Counted from the stretch's first letter, positions 25,398 to 37,905 are shown. The stretch is DNA of 64,000 nucleotides from Stictocephala bisonia (GCA_035578905.1 JAQJVL010000005.1:4494828-4558827), one strand, 5' to 3'. Translations and numbers: made by a program. The notes: generated by a model from the sequence alone, not told the origin.

Positions 25398-28300
25398 ATG
25401 GCCGACATAAACCTCATTGTACTCCTAGTGCTCACGTGTCTCTTCGCCCAGGTACGCCCTAGTTGTAGCGGAGTGATATGAAAATCTGGCAGCACGAATC
25501 TTTCTCCTTAAGACCAATGTTAATTTTTCTCAAATCAAGCAAAAACATAGCTCCAATGTGATTCAATTAAAAAGCGTTTGATCTCTGGCGATTTTAACAT
25601 TTAAAATATTTGACAAATTCTTGAATTGATGATTAGTGTTAATTACTTTTATTTTCCATTTAATCAAGTGCATGAAATTACAACTATTATAAGTTTATGT
25701 GTCACAATTATTTTAATTTAAAAAAACTTAAAATGTGCTTAACAAACAAGTTCTCCATTACTATATACCGACGAAAACATAAGTAAAATATTGGCTTAAC
25801 CATTTAACATTAATCTTATGGAGAATAGAACCAAGATAGCCGACCACCTAGCTTAGCTTAACACAAGATAGCCGAACACCTTAAATAATGAACGGCTTCA
25901 CCGTTCAGTAAGAATTTGTTTGGCAAACGTATGTAAATTATTTAAAATCTGTAATTGAGAACTTACATGCCTGAGAACTTACATGCCTGAGAACTTACAT
26001 GCCTGAGAACTTATAAGCCTGAAAACTTATATAATTTCTTAATTAATAATCGTCAATTTTAAATGATTAAAAATATGTTTGATTCTGTAACATTAAGATC
26101 CAAACATTCATGTTTTGAGAAATTGTTTCAAATTGGTTATGTGGCTTACATTCGCTTCTCAGTTATTAACTTTAGCATAAATACACCAAAGACATGTTTA
26201 TTGTGGGTGTTAGAGGAGACTTTATGTTTTACCTAAAAATAATTTTTTAATTTTGGATTTCCAGTTGTTGTCCTTGGGATCCTTTCAACAATACATAATT
26301 CACGAATAATTCTAAAACCAAAAAATTCTTAACTGACATATAATGTGAGCGCATAAAAGTTAGCTTCGACATACACAACATATGCTGTAAAGAATGTATA
26401 CTTTTTAATTATTTTTTAAAAGATAAACAGTCACACCTGAAATCAAATCAGGTTTCCTGGTTACTGGTTTTCTGTAACTTGACGTTGAAGCAGGTATCAC
26501 ACTTTGCTAGCCAATTTTTGAGAATAGTTTAATTTATTTCCTATAATTGTAATTTTAAATGGATATTTTGCATCCTTATTATGGTTTAATTAAGTAATAC
26601 ATTGACAACCCCTGTATGAAAATCCAAAATCTAAAAAAAGGCACACACCCACACAAGCCTACCTTTGAAACCCTCTCCAAACCTATATATAAAACTTCTT
26701 ACTTCCCACCCACCACACATATGAAACTCCTTACAACCCACCCAAACTTACAGTACAACAGACAACTTCTCACTGCACAAACACCATATACACACGCAAT
26801 TCCTTAAAACCATCCTATCAGTTTCATACACACATCTTCTTACTGCCCACCCATCACACCAACACACGCAACTCATTAAAACCCACCCAAATATACAACA
26901 GATAACTTCTTATTGCACACTCACCACTCCTAAACACATAACTCCTTACAATTCCCCTGCCAATCTAGAAATAGTAATGTTTGCTGCATATCCTCCATAC
27001 CTACAAACGCAACGAAACCCCCCAAAATCTTCAAACAGAACTTCTAACTTCATGCCCACCCTATACATGCAACTTCTTACAACCACCCTCCAATACTCCA
27101 TGTACAACTTTTATAGCCCATCCACCACCCCTACATTTGTAACTACATACGAGCCCCCTACCACTCTCAGAGAGAGAAATTCTTGTTGCACACCCACTAC
27201 TCCTGCATACTCCTTAAAACACCCTAAAAACTCCTTAAACTCCTCCAAAAAAACTCATTAAAAACCTCCAAACAAATACGCAGAACTTCTTACTTCCCAC
27301 CCACCACTGCTACACATGCCATTTCTTAAACATTTTCACACATACTATACGTAGAACTTCTCATAGCCCACTTAACACTCCAAACTATTAATTCCTATAT
27401 CATTCCTGTACAAACAACTTCTTACTTCCCACCCACCACTCTTAAACATGCAACTCCTTACAACCCCTCTCCTAGTAACACACATAGAGCTCCTTATTGC
27501 CACCCACAATTCCAACTTACGCAACTCTTGACACCCTCCCGAGGCCTACATAAAGAACTTCCCACTACCTCTATACTCGTAACCCTTACAACTCCCTACT
27601 ACTTCTACACGTGCAACTTCTTTCTACTTACCCACCACCCCTGCAAATGTAACTTTTTACAACCCCCTCTCCAGACGTACGCATAGAACGTATCACTGCC
27701 CACCCACCACTCTTCCACATGCACTGCCATAGATCTTACCTACTGGTCCTACAAGTAAAACTCTACTCCTAATCCCTACTTCTATGACTCCTTAGCGTGC
27801 ACATCTATTCTATTATCAGTAAGAACATACAGCTGAACGAGATAAATATTGTGAGATAATCTTTTGCTGCATAGTCAAAAATAGAAATGCATATCATCAC
27901 AGCACATTTAATTGTTACTATTTCAAATTTATCTACTTCTAAGACCAATGATAGTATGATGAAATGAAAGAACTACAATAAACCGTGCGAATGACGGGTG
28001 CTTACTCTACCGCTAGTTATCTATAATTCCTGATTAACCCCTTGAAATTTACAGTTACCTAAGAGGTTAATGCTAAAGCTCTTAAGAGCTTCAATTAGAA
28101 CAAAATTGTTGCTGGAGGCTATGTGGGGAATTATTGTAGATGACCTCCTTTAACACATACATAACAGTCATTAATCATTCTAATAACGATATTTTTTACT
28201 GTTACAGAACTCAAACTGCCATAAAGATCATTCTAATTGCCACTATCATCAAGTAACTACCACACCTACTACTTGCTGTGTCCCTGCAACTATCTACTCA

Positions 28301-28606
28301 AAGCCAGTTCAACAGTATTACCCTCAACCTATCTACACCCAAGCTTGCTGTCCTACAGTTGCGTATGCCAAGCCAGTCCAGCAATGTTGCCCTCAACCTA
28401 CCTACACCCAAGTTTGTTGTCCTCCGCCAACTACAACGTGCTGTGTCCCTACAACAACCTACTCACAACAATGCTGCTCCCAAGCTTCAACGACATCCCA
28501 CTCTCTTTCTTGTTGCAATCATGGCTCTTCATCAGGATGTGATAAAGATTCTGATTGCGGATGCTGCTGCAAGAAGAAACACTCCTGCTGCTGCTGTTGT
28601 TGTTAA
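25398..28606 (+). CDS. Two-exon gene for a small secreted cysteine-rich protein (150 aa)
   Basis: Exon 1 (25398-25451) encodes MADINLIVLLVLTCLFAQ, a typical signal peptide with a hydrophobic core, and ends at a GTACGC donor. Exon 2 (28208-28606) follows a TTTACTGTTACAG acceptor and reads in the same phase (0) for 132 codons to TAA. The body is rich in Cys, Pro, Thr, Gln and Tyr. It has CC pairs at regular spacing, an internal duplication (KPVQQ..PQP.YTQ.CCP, about residues 50-66 and 74-90), two CCVP blocks, a GSSSGCDKDSDCGCCC segment and a terminal run of six Cys. Acidic and Lys residues cluster near the C terminus. The architecture (signal exon plus one Cys-rich body exon) is usual for insect secreted structural, salivary or defence peptides. 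I recognise no named family and assign no function. Splicing is inferred from signals and phase only. Confidence 0.68.
25956..26031. repeat. 16-bp tandem repeat, ~4.5 copies
   Basis: TGAGAACTTACATGCC is repeated three times perfectly, followed by TGAGAACTTATAAGCC and a decayed last copy. It lies within the intron. Confidence 0.85.
26636..27760. repeat. Degenerate CA-rich minisatellite in the intron
   Basis: Loose repetition of ACTTCTTACTTCCCACCCAC, CACTCCTACACATGCAACTC and CTTACAACCC blocks with many substitutions and indels. The strand is strongly C/A-biased with very few G. Open frames at 26616-26807 and 26977-27261 arise from this bias and have no coding support. Confidence 0.7.
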
Positions 28607-28925
28607 ATGTTGTAAATATTTGTTGTTACTTGTAAAATATACTATTTATTTCGTCCTAATTACGTCAATTTATTGATCGATGTTTGAATCTTCATTTACT
28701 GTACCCGAAATTCACACTTCTTGAGTAATGTATCGACAAGGAAATGTGACAATGGTGTAAGTTGTGTATCAGACCTTTCTAAACATCGATTCACTTGAGC
28801 TAAAAAGTCCATCGTAAAGGTGCCTAAAATGAATGCTATAAACAGCTGGGGATAGTGACTGATTTATGACGGACTCTCACCTACTTTCAATAGCAGCTGG
28901 GTTTATATCTGACCAAAATCATTGC

Positions 28926-28931
28926 AATAAA
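28926..28931 (+). promoter_or_regulatory. Candidate polyadenylation signal of the cysteine-rich gene
   Basis: AATAAA lies 320 bp after the TAA stop at 28604-28606. I saw no nearer canonical hexamer downstream of the stop. The cleavage site is not determined. Confidence 0.45.
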
Positions 28932-30401
28932 ATACTTTCTATGACACACTTTTTTAAGAATAGCTTGAAAAACTATTCGCATTAAATATTTTTCATCCGA
29001 CTACGACAACAACTGGTCTATTAATCTTGTACATCTACTTGCCCGTCACTGACTTCTGAATTCCACCATCAGTAAGAGGTTAATAGATTGCCAAGGCATC
29101 ACAAAAAGATCCTTTGTAGGGACCTCAATCTCTGCCACAAGGTCCACACTTATTTATGTTACAAATGATATTGCTTCCGTAAGCCAACAGGAAGACATTA
29201 AAACCGGCCACTATATGACTTACATATTTGATCAAGTTATCCTCAATAATTGCTTAGAAACCTGAAAATGAAAACCCAGAAAAAACATAAGTGGTTGCTT
29301 CTGTTCTAGTAACGTACTTGCGAACCAAAACTAAATATCTCTTTCAGCTGCGTTTGATTAAGCAAACTGATTATCTACTGTATGTAGGAGACAGTTTAGA
29401 TAAATATCTCTTTTTGCTTCCATATAACAGCAGCTGAATTGAGAACAAGAATATATTTTTCAGAAATTTTCTTGACCAAATTGGTGAGCCGATACACAAA
29501 TCTGGCATGCCACAGCATTTTCCATTGTTTATTTAACAGCTGAATGATCGGCTCCCATCCTCCAGTCAATGAGGCCTGCCAGGGTCTCTTCGTTGCAAAT
29601 GTAAAATTCCAGAGCTGCGTAACAAATTTCCTTCTGAAAGTCGATGCAAGACGCTCTTCAAATCTGGAATGCAAGCCATTTACCCTGATTTTCTGTTTTG
29701 AATATCAATTTGATGAAAATCATCGGATTTTGTGGCAATACTCTTACTCTGTTTCCTCCAGCTTTAATTAATTTTGTTCAAACGGTTGAGATATTTTGGC
29801 TGCATTCAATCCAGAGTAAGACTCACTCAATTCCCTCATTTATGGGGCTGGCCAACATACGTGTCGGTATATTCTATGTAGGTGTTTGATAAGAGTGATT
29901 GCCCCACCCCCTCCCCAAGTGGAATAGTGAGGTCAAATTCAGATACTGAGAAAGTCTGAGAAGCAATAATCTTTCTTGCCTTTTGCCAAACACGAGTTCC
30001 TGTTCCTCTGTTTTATTTTAGGAAGTTAATTAACTTATTAATTTCACCTCTATTTTTACTATAATTATTAATTTGAAAGTGTTCTGTTATTTTTATTGAT
30101 TTTACTCGTTTACTTAGCTGAAAGAAAAAAAACATGACACCTTTATCCAAGTCCTGAGCTGAGATTGAAGGAATGATTTATGGCAGCCAGAAAATGTATG
30201 TCTGCTGTACTATTTGAGAGCGAGTATTTTCAATAGTTGCAACTAGTGGGTTATCACTAAAGGTCTAACGATGTTTATTATAGTACATAATGTGCATTTA
30301 TACGTGGTGGTCATGTGACCAAAAAACACTTAGTATAGGAGTATATTTGTGACATCACACGAATAGCTGTTAGGTTAGAGCGTGGATGTGATCACTGTTA
30401 T
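28932..30401. other. Intergenic DNA, no gene seen
   Basis: Moderately AT-rich unique sequence. Overlapping short frames on both strands at 29396-29889 have no recognisable motif, signal peptide or splice framework, so I do not call a gene. Confidence 0.5.
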
Positions 30402-31238
30402 TCAACAGAAGGGTGGGTAGGAGGGCCATCGATGTTGTCTGGTAGATGGGTGGGTAGGAGGGCTATCAATGTTGTCTGGCAGAAGGGTGGGTAGGAGGGC
30501 TATCAATGTTGTCCGACAGAAGGGTGGGAGGGAGGGCTATCAATGTTGTCCGGCAAAAGGGTGGGTAGGAGGGCCATCGATGTTGTCCGACAGAAGGGTG
30601 GGTAGGAGGGCTATCGATGTTGTCCGGCAGAAGGGTGGGTTAGAGGGCTATCGATGTTGTCCAGCAGAAGGGTGGGAGGGAGGGATATCGATGTTGTCCG
30701 ACAGAAGGGTGGGAGGGAGGGATATCGATGTTGTCCGACAGAAGGGTGGGAGGGAGGGATATCGATGTTGACCGACAGAAGGGTGGGAGGGAGGGATATC
30801 GATGTTGTCCGACAGAAGGGTGGGAGGGAGGGATATCGATGTTGTCCGACAGAAGGGTGGGAGGGAGGGATATCGATGTTGTCCGACAGAAGGGTGGGAG
30901 GGAGGGATATCGATGTTGTCCAGCAGAATGGTGGGAGGGAGGGCTATCAATGTTGTCCAGCAGAAGGGTGGGTAGGAGGGCCATCGATGTTGTCCGACAG
31001 AAAGGTGGGTAGGAGGGTTATCGATATTGTCCGGCAGAAGGGTGGGTAGGAGGGCTATCAATGTTGTCCGACAGAAGGGTGGGTAGGAAGGCCATCAATG
31101 TTGTCCGAAAGAAGGGTGGGTAGGAAGGCCATCAATGTTGTCCGAAAGAAGGGTGGGTAGGGAGGCCATCAATGTTGTCTGAAAGAAGGGTGGGTAAGAG
31201 AGCCAGCAACGTTGTTCGTTAGAAGTGTGGGTTGGAGA
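30402..31238. repeat. 37-bp G-rich minisatellite with G-quadruplex motifs, ~22 copies
   Basis: The unit contains GATGTTGTCCGACAGAAG followed by GGGTGGGAGGGAGGG or GGGTGGGTAGGAGGG. Central units are exactly 37 bp apart. The uninterrupted four-run motif GGGTGGGAGGGAGGG starts at 30522, 30670, 30707, 30744, 30781, 30818, 30855 and 30892. Because 37 is not a multiple of three, the same frame cycle is read in all phases and overlapping open frames appear on both strands. None is a credible gene. Edge units are more diverged (GTAGG, GTAAGAG variants). Confidence 0.95.
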
Positions 31239-32772
31239 GTAGGTCACCTCTGTGCAGAGTAGTGTAATATGTGTTGTGTCCTAAGCTGGGAAGAACATGT
31301 GTCTCGTCATGTGGATGCCAGGTATTTTAATGACAAGCATACCCGTTTAACGCTGAACAAATTTTTGGATTGATATAACTTTGAGTACCGGTATGCCACT
31401 TTTATTTGAAATGGGAACCGGGTGTACAATGTAGAAGTCAAGGCTGTCCAGAGAAAATTTCTCTGGAAGTTGTAAAGAATTTATTAAGTGTTTAGTTCGT
31501 CTAAGAGTTTTAAGCTAGGCTATACTTTTCACTCAAGAGATGGTTTGTTTGCTCGTACTTTAAAGTATGTGATCTGATATCAGCTGTGCCATCATTGCAG
31601 TAAAGCTACGTAACGTTGATTTTTTCAATGACGTTTATCGTAGTTTTCAAAGTATGCTGACAGCCAGCGTATAATAATACATCACAGTCAGCTAGTGGAG
31701 CCCAATTTCACGAGCGTTGCAAGATTTGCCACAGGCCTACTTTGAACGGGGTGATTGGTCAGTGCGAGGATAGCTGGGGAGAATGGGAGTCCCTTTTATA
31801 ACAAAAATAAAATAAATATGCGAACTAGTTGCACGTTTTGTATTGCAGATCTTGTGTTATCTAATCTATCTTAATAATGCCTTATCAACTCTGAATCTGC
31901 AAGGAGGGAGATTGCTCAGTATCCCACAACTTGCAGGTTAATTAAAGTCCACATAACCAGTCAAGAATAGCTATTAAGTTGGGTTCAATGGAACAAATTT
32001 GTGTGTACTTATATTTTACAGTCGGAACAACTTTTTGTTTTCATTACCTTCGACTGCATTAAGTGAAATACATCTCCCTCATAAGGAACTGGCTGTATTT
32101 GCTGTGTATGATAGCATTTAAGCCATATTGAACAAATGAAGAGCGAGTGACGCCAAGGCCAGTCCCACAATGCCATGTAAGGCATAGCCTCCTAAATTAA
32201 TAGTAGGTCTACATAAATGTTTATGTAACATACGACAGTATTGGAAAGCTTAAACACAGGTGTGTGTAGAAGCAATTATTGAATATTAAAATGAAGATGA
32301 TTGGAAAAACGATTATTTAAGCGATTTCGTCTGGCATTTAAACCATGAATCATATAGTCACTGGTTGTCCATTGCATTCTTTTTCAGATATTAGCTCATT
32401 AGCTAGTCTTCATACGCTTGGAGAGAAAGGCATTTAATGGTCACAAGTATTTGATTAAGCTATGTGAGATAGACTTTAAGTTGTTTTAAATGTTAAATCA
32501 ACAAATTTTACTTTTAAATGGCTGGCAAAAGACATAAAAGCTTCAACGTAACAAATAAATTGGAATTTAATTCAACATACCTATTCTAAAACATAATATT
32601 ATCTAAAACATTCTAGTTAAAAATTAAAAATCTGGTAACCAGGAAGGAAACTCTAACTGTTTATACCCAAGGCTGTTTACTGACAAGTTGGGTTTTCTTA
32701 ATTATCGATACAATTTAGTCTCTGTGAATTCCGAAGTCTCAGACCGGGAGGAACGGAACGTGTTTGATGTTA
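31239..32772. other. Intergenic DNA, no gene seen
   Basis: Unique AT-rich sequence between two arrays. No open frame, RNA gene or repeat was supported. Confidence 0.5.
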
Positions 32773-34850
32773 TAACCGACGTCCAACGAGCACATACTCT
32801 AGTTATAATCGACGTCCAACGAGCACATACTCTAGTTATAATCGACGTCCAACGAGCACATACTCTAGTTATAATCGACGTCCAACGAGCACGGTCTCCA
32901 GTTATAACCAAGGTACAACGAGCACATACTCTAGTTATAACCGACGTCGAACGAGCACGGACTCCAGTTATAACCAAGGTACAACGAGCACATACTCTAG
33001 TACTCTAGTTATAACCGACGTCCAACGAGCACGGACTCCAGTTATAACCAAGGTACAACGAACACATACTCTAGTTATAACCGACGTCGAACGAGCACGG
33101 ACTCCAGTTATAACCAAGGTACAACGAGCACATACTCTAGTACTCTAGTTATAACCGACGTCCAACGAGCACGGACTCCAGTTATAACCAAGGTACAACG
33201 AGCACATACTCTAGTACTCTAGTTATAACCGACGTCCAACGAGCACGGTCTCCAGTTATAACCAAGGTACAACGAGCACATACTCTAGTTATAACCGACG
33301 TCGAACGAGCACGGACTCCAGTTATAACCAAGGTACAACGAGCACATACTCTAGTACTCTAGTTATAACCGACGTCCAACGAGCACGGACTCCAGTTATA
33401 ACCAAGGTACAACGAGCACATACTCTAGTTATAACCGACGTCGAACGAGCACGGACTCCAGTTATAACCAAGGTACAACGAGCACATACTCTAGTACTCT
33501 AGTTATAACCGACGTCCAAAGAGCACGGTCTCCAGTTATAACCAAGGTACAACGAGCACATACTCTAGTTATAACCGACGTCGAACGAGCACGGACTCCA
33601 GTTATAACCAAGGTACAACGAGCTTATACTCTAGTACTCTAGTTATAACCGACGTCCAACGAGCACGGTCTCCAGTTATAACCAAGGTACAACGAGCACA
33701 TACTCTAGTTATAACCGACGTCGAACGAGCACGGACTCCAGTTATAACCAAGGTACAACGAGCACATACTCTAGTACTCTAGTTATAACCGACGTCCAAC
33801 GAGCACGGACTCCAGTTATAACCAAGGTACAACGAGCACATAGTCTAGTTATAACCAACGTCCAACGAGCACGGACTCCAGTTATAACCAAGGTAAAACG
33901 AGCACATACTCTAGTACTCTAGTTATAACCGACGTCCAACGAGCACGGACTCCAGTTATAACCAAGGTACAACGAGCACATACTCTAGTTATAACCGACG
34001 TCGAACGAGCACGGACTCCAGTTATAACCAAGGTACAACGAGCTTATACTCTAGTACTCTAGTTATAACCGACGTCCAACGAGCACGGTCTCCAGTTATA
34101 ACCAAGGTACAACGAGCACATACTCTAGTTATAACCGACGTCGAACGAGCACGGACTCCAGTTATAACCAAGGTACAACGAGCACATACTCTAGTACTCT
34201 AGTTATAACCGACGTCCAACGAGCACGGACTCCAGTTATAACCAAGGTACAACGAGCACATAGTCTAGTTATAACCAACGTCCAACGAGCACGGACTCCA
34301 GTTATAACCAAGGTAAAACGAGCACATACTCTAGTACTCTAGTTATAACCGACGTCCAACGAGCACGGACTCCAGTTATAACCAAGGTACAACGAGCACA
34401 TACTCTAGTACTCTAGTTATAACCGACGTCCAACGAGCACGGACTCCAGTTATAACCAAGGTAAAACGAGCACATACTCTAGTACTTTAGTTATAACCGA
34501 CGTCCAACGAGCACGGACTCCAGTTATAACCAAGGTAAAACGAGCACATACTCTAGTACTCTAGTTATAACCGACGTCCAACGAGCACAGACTCCAGTTA
34601 TAACCAAGGTACAACGAGCACATACTCTAGTACTCTAGTTATAACCGACGTCCAACGAGCACGGACTCCAGTTATAACCAAGGTACAACGAGCACATACT
34701 CTAGTTATAACCGACGTCCAACGAGCACGGACTCCAGTTATAACCAAGGTAAAACGAGCACACTCTAGTTATAATCGACGTCCAACGAGCACGGACTCCA
34801 GTTATTACCGAGGTCCAACGAGCACATACTCTAGTTATAACCGAGGCGAA
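32773..34850. repeat. 33-bp minisatellite with 72-bp and 138-bp higher-order units
   Basis: Two 33-bp types alternate: type A (AGTTATAACCGACGTCCAAC, GAGCACGGACTCC) and type B (AGTTATAACCAAGGTACAAC, GAGCACATACTCT). A 6-bp CTAGTA insertion after some B units gives periods of 72 bp (A+B+6), and A+B+A'+B+6 gives 138 bp. In A' the motif is GACGTCGAACG. The left edge (32773-32900) is a simpler run of near-identical GACGTCCAACGAGCACATAC units. The 11-codon period keeps frames open, which is not evidence of coding. Confidence 0.95.
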
Positions 34851-36194
34851 TAAATTTGCTTTTATTAAAATAAACTCATTAATAGAATACTTTTGAACAT
34901 TGAAACTATCTACCCTAAAGAATGTCTTTGGAAACAATTAGAATAGAGCAGTATTGGAATTCGAGCACCCTCCAGAAGGAAACTGAAAATTGATAATAGT
35001 TAATTTTTTTTATTTGGTACAAAAACTATGTTTTCAATATAGATCAGGACAGGGTGTTTGTGATTTGATTAAAAGGAGGTAAATCTTTCATGGACTTAAT
35101 TTTATTGTTAATTGGTGTACTACCAACAATCAATTTACAGTAAAATTAAATTTTTATTAACAATAAATTAATAATATTAGTAATAACCCATGATAATGAG
35201 TTTCTAAGGACGAAAACAGAAACACAAGCTGGGTTTTACCATTCCGTTTTAGTGAATTCGTAAGTGAAATCTGTGTTATAATTGAAAATCAGTCAATCCA
35301 AACAAAATAAATTTCTTGCTTAAAATTTTAGAGATTTTTGACAAAATAGGAATCCGTCAACTCTTGACTCACAGAAAACACCTTTCGATTCACAAACTAT
35401 GCAAACAAAATCTACTTGGTGCATGCCTGTTGTCACCTTTGTTGGCTCTTCAGCTAAGGAATGTTTGCAGACGTGCAACTTACATTTCCTTAGGACAGGG
35501 ATGCAGATGGTAAATCAATAACTTTACCTAGCATTGTAGGTACCTAGCAATACCTAAAATGCTAGGTGATGTGATGTTTGCCAATCAACTTTTGACTTTT
35601 GTTTAATAACTTCGGTACGCGAGTTTCTGAAATAATTGCTTAGTGAACGGTCAATTTGATATGTACTGTAATAGACGGAATTTCTGGGTTTCGGCCTTGA
35701 ATGAATGAATTTATAAAGATTTACTAAAATTATTGAGTCATGTAGGATATACTGTACTGTATAAAATGCGTAGACATACAAGAACATATGCGTTCATGTT
35801 TTGTAATAGTGACAGATTCCCAATTCGAGCCACTGTAAGTCTCCCCTAACGTGTTGCTAGGGTTCAAAGTACATTACCGGTAAATGGAACTGTTCGCCCT
35901 CGTCAACCCAGGAACTGATGACACTCGGAACCACTCTCCTTTGACAATCTACCTTCATCATATAGATCATCAGCATAAAAATAGCTTTAAAAATATATTT
36001 TTGTTCTATTCGAGAATGCGAAGGAGAGGAAAGCAATGAAATTCCTTCCGACATTCCCGAAATCCATTAGTAAATAAGTGATATAAACAAAATACACACT
36101 ATTAGCAATAAGTAAAAGAGGCGTGCCCTTCAATTGAGTGAGTAGGTTCAATAAATGCAGAACAACAAACAAGTTGCGTCAGTGTAATTGAAGG
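34851..36194. other. Intergenic DNA, no gene seen
   Basis: AT-rich unique DNA. Several frames of 60-80 codons overlap on both strands (35316-36172) with no domain, splice or homology signal that I recognise. Confidence 0.45.
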
Positions 36195-36305
36195 CTAATA
36201 ATCTTCTTGTAGAATGAACGAATGTCATCTCTAACCTCTAACCCAAGCTCAAAGTCCTGACGCCTTAGTCCGCTCGGCCACTGGCTCGCCCTGCTTCCAT
36301 TGTGA
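36195..36305 (-). mobile_element. tRNA-derived SINE-like fragment
   Basis: Read on the minus strand it contains GTGGCCGAGCGGACTAAGGC. TGGCCGAGCGG (36270-36280) matches the RNA polymerase III A-box consensus TRGCNNAGYGG exactly, and the flanking GCGTCAGGACTTTGAG resembles the D and anticodon arms of a Leu/Ser-type tRNA. The expected B box is degraded (ATTCGTTCATTC). This fits the head of a tRNA-derived SINE better than a functional tRNA, because no acceptor-stem pairing is evident. Confidence 0.45.
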
Positions 36306-36877
36306 ATTTTTATTTTATATTATACTGAAATGAAATTAAAATATTTTTCAGCATATAAAATAATATTCAGATACAAAATATAAGAGTGATTGTAAAACGA
36401 TAAGACGAAATTAATTGAGTAACTAAAGTTTGTTTTAAAAGGATCTGATTGAGACAAATGTGTATAATTGATATATTTCCAAACCTACAAGATTATGCAA
36501 AACTTACCTTATGTGTGGGCGTCAAACAAATACATATGTCATACTTAAATTTATGCTTTAACATTCCAAAATTTGATATAATTGAGGCCAAAAATCGGGT
36601 TTAAAGTTTGAGAAAAAAATTCATTAACGAAACCATAATTAAGTAAACTTGACATAATTCACGCCGCAGTAGTGTTTATACAATATAAACACACTTATAA
36701 CAATTTGATTTGTCGTTTTGAAAATAAAAAAATGTAATGTATTTTTTTATTGAGAATTTTAAAATGTTAAAATGTTTAGTATTTGCTGCTCAAGTAAATG
36801 CACAATAAGTATCAAATTGGAGTCATTCTTTTTCTAGATCTGAAAAAGTATTATAACAGTATATTACAGGTTTGGAT

Positions 36878-37060
36878 TATGTGTGGGTAAGAGAACTGAG
36901 TATCAGGCTTGTCAGTTAGCTGAAATCAGACCAACACTACGTGGTTCGGATCCGACGTAAAGATGTAGGTCCTTTAGTTGTCCTGGCTATTGGGCTACTA
37001 ATAAATAGATCTTTCTGAGGACCAGTCAACCTTATATAGTAACAATGACTACACTCACTC
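36878..37060 (+). mobile_element. Second tRNA-like SINE candidate
   Basis: GTGTGGGTAAGAGAACTGAG and TATCAGGCTTG align loosely with the tRNA-like head at 36195-36305. GGTTCGGATCC near 36943 is one base from the B-box consensus GGTTCGANNCC. The tail TACTAATAAATAGATC may be its 3' region. The A box is poor. Relationship to the first fragment is inferred by eye. Confidence 0.35.
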
Positions 37061-37746
37061 GCCCCTCACATTTTCCCTTGACGATCAGCGTCTTCATAAT
37101 GAATTATACAAAATAATGAAAATATATTCAGGCCTTGAAAATATAAAAATATTTGGATTTAACTCATTATAAACAAAATGTTTTGGAACACTTAATGTTT
37201 TAATATATAGAATAAATTAGGGACATTATATTCAATTGTCATTCGCATTAAACTAAAAAAATAATGAAAGAAAAAGAGAAAAGGGAAGTTTGTTAAACAG
37301 TGTTTCAAAAAAGGGGAGAAGACCTATTTTATCTTTATTGTCATCTATAATGTACCACATATTTTATTTGTCGACCAAATACGAACTTTCAATACGACAT
37401 GTTTTCCCATCCACTCTATGTAAAGTGTTAGAGGTTCCCAGGTTAAGTGTTAGAGAGGGCTCCTTAGCTCTAACTTCGCCTGGTAAAACAAGACAAACTT
37501 TAACTTTTTAACTTTAAACAATATTGACGGTCCTTCTGTGCACTACAATTGTACATGTTAGTTAGGAATATTTTTTACAAGAAAGAATCGTACAAAGTCA
37601 CCCATCAGGATGTGGGATTGGGATATATTTCAAGATGGAGAGATTTGGAGAAGATAACAAGTGTGTGCTTGGTCTTATTTCATGAAGAGCTATGGTGCAC
37701 AGTACTGGGAGCCATGGTGGAAGAGTTGCAATGAAGGAATGGCTGA
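37061..37746. other. Intergenic DNA, no gene seen
   Basis: Unique AT-rich sequence. Short frames at 37290-37734 have no recognisable features. Confidence 0.45.
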
Positions 37747-37905
37747 TATCCAGTTGCACCGGCGGTCAAAGGAATTTCCACGGGTCAAAACATTCCTCCG
37801 TCCGAAAAGTGTCCAGATGCACCGGTGGTCAAAATCTACCCACCTCACTTATCCCCGCTGCAAATTCCTTCGACCGCCGGAGCCGGTGCAATTGGAAGGC
37901 CCCTT
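37747..37905 (+). repeat. Diverged dispersed monomers of the ~63-bp family
   Basis: TCCAGTTGCACCGGCGGTCA, AAGGAATTTCCACGGGTCAA and GTCCAGATGCACCGGTGGTC follow one another at a spacing near that of the 2750-6421 array read on the opposite strand. A third degenerate unit, AAATTCCTTCGACCGCCGGA, follows in inverted sense. This shows that the monomer exists outside the main array. Confidence 0.6.

Larger units (their letters stand above)
25452..28207 (+). other. Phase-0 intron of the cysteine-rich gene (2,756 bp)
   Basis: Begins GTACGCCCTAG and ends TTTTTTACTGTTACAG. It joins the signal-peptide exon to the cysteine-rich exon without disturbing the frame. It contains a 16-bp tandem repeat near 25956 and a long CA-rich degenerate repeat at about 26636-27760. 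The remainder is AT-rich with nothing recognisable. No alternative exon was evident. Confidence 0.6.

Noticed and set aside
29396..29889. Overlapping 63-92-codon frames on both strands
   Set aside because: No recognisable domain, signal peptide or splice framework; lengths are within chance for this base composition.
30469..31061. Overlapping frames on both strands in the 37-bp G-rich array
   Set aside because: With a 37-bp period three units return to phase, so all frames read the same peptide. There is no coding evidence.
36195..36305. Functional tRNA-Leu/Ser gene on the minus strand
   Set aside because: The A box is perfect, but the B box is degraded and no acceptor-stem pairing or 3' terminator T-run is evident. 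A SINE remnant fits better.
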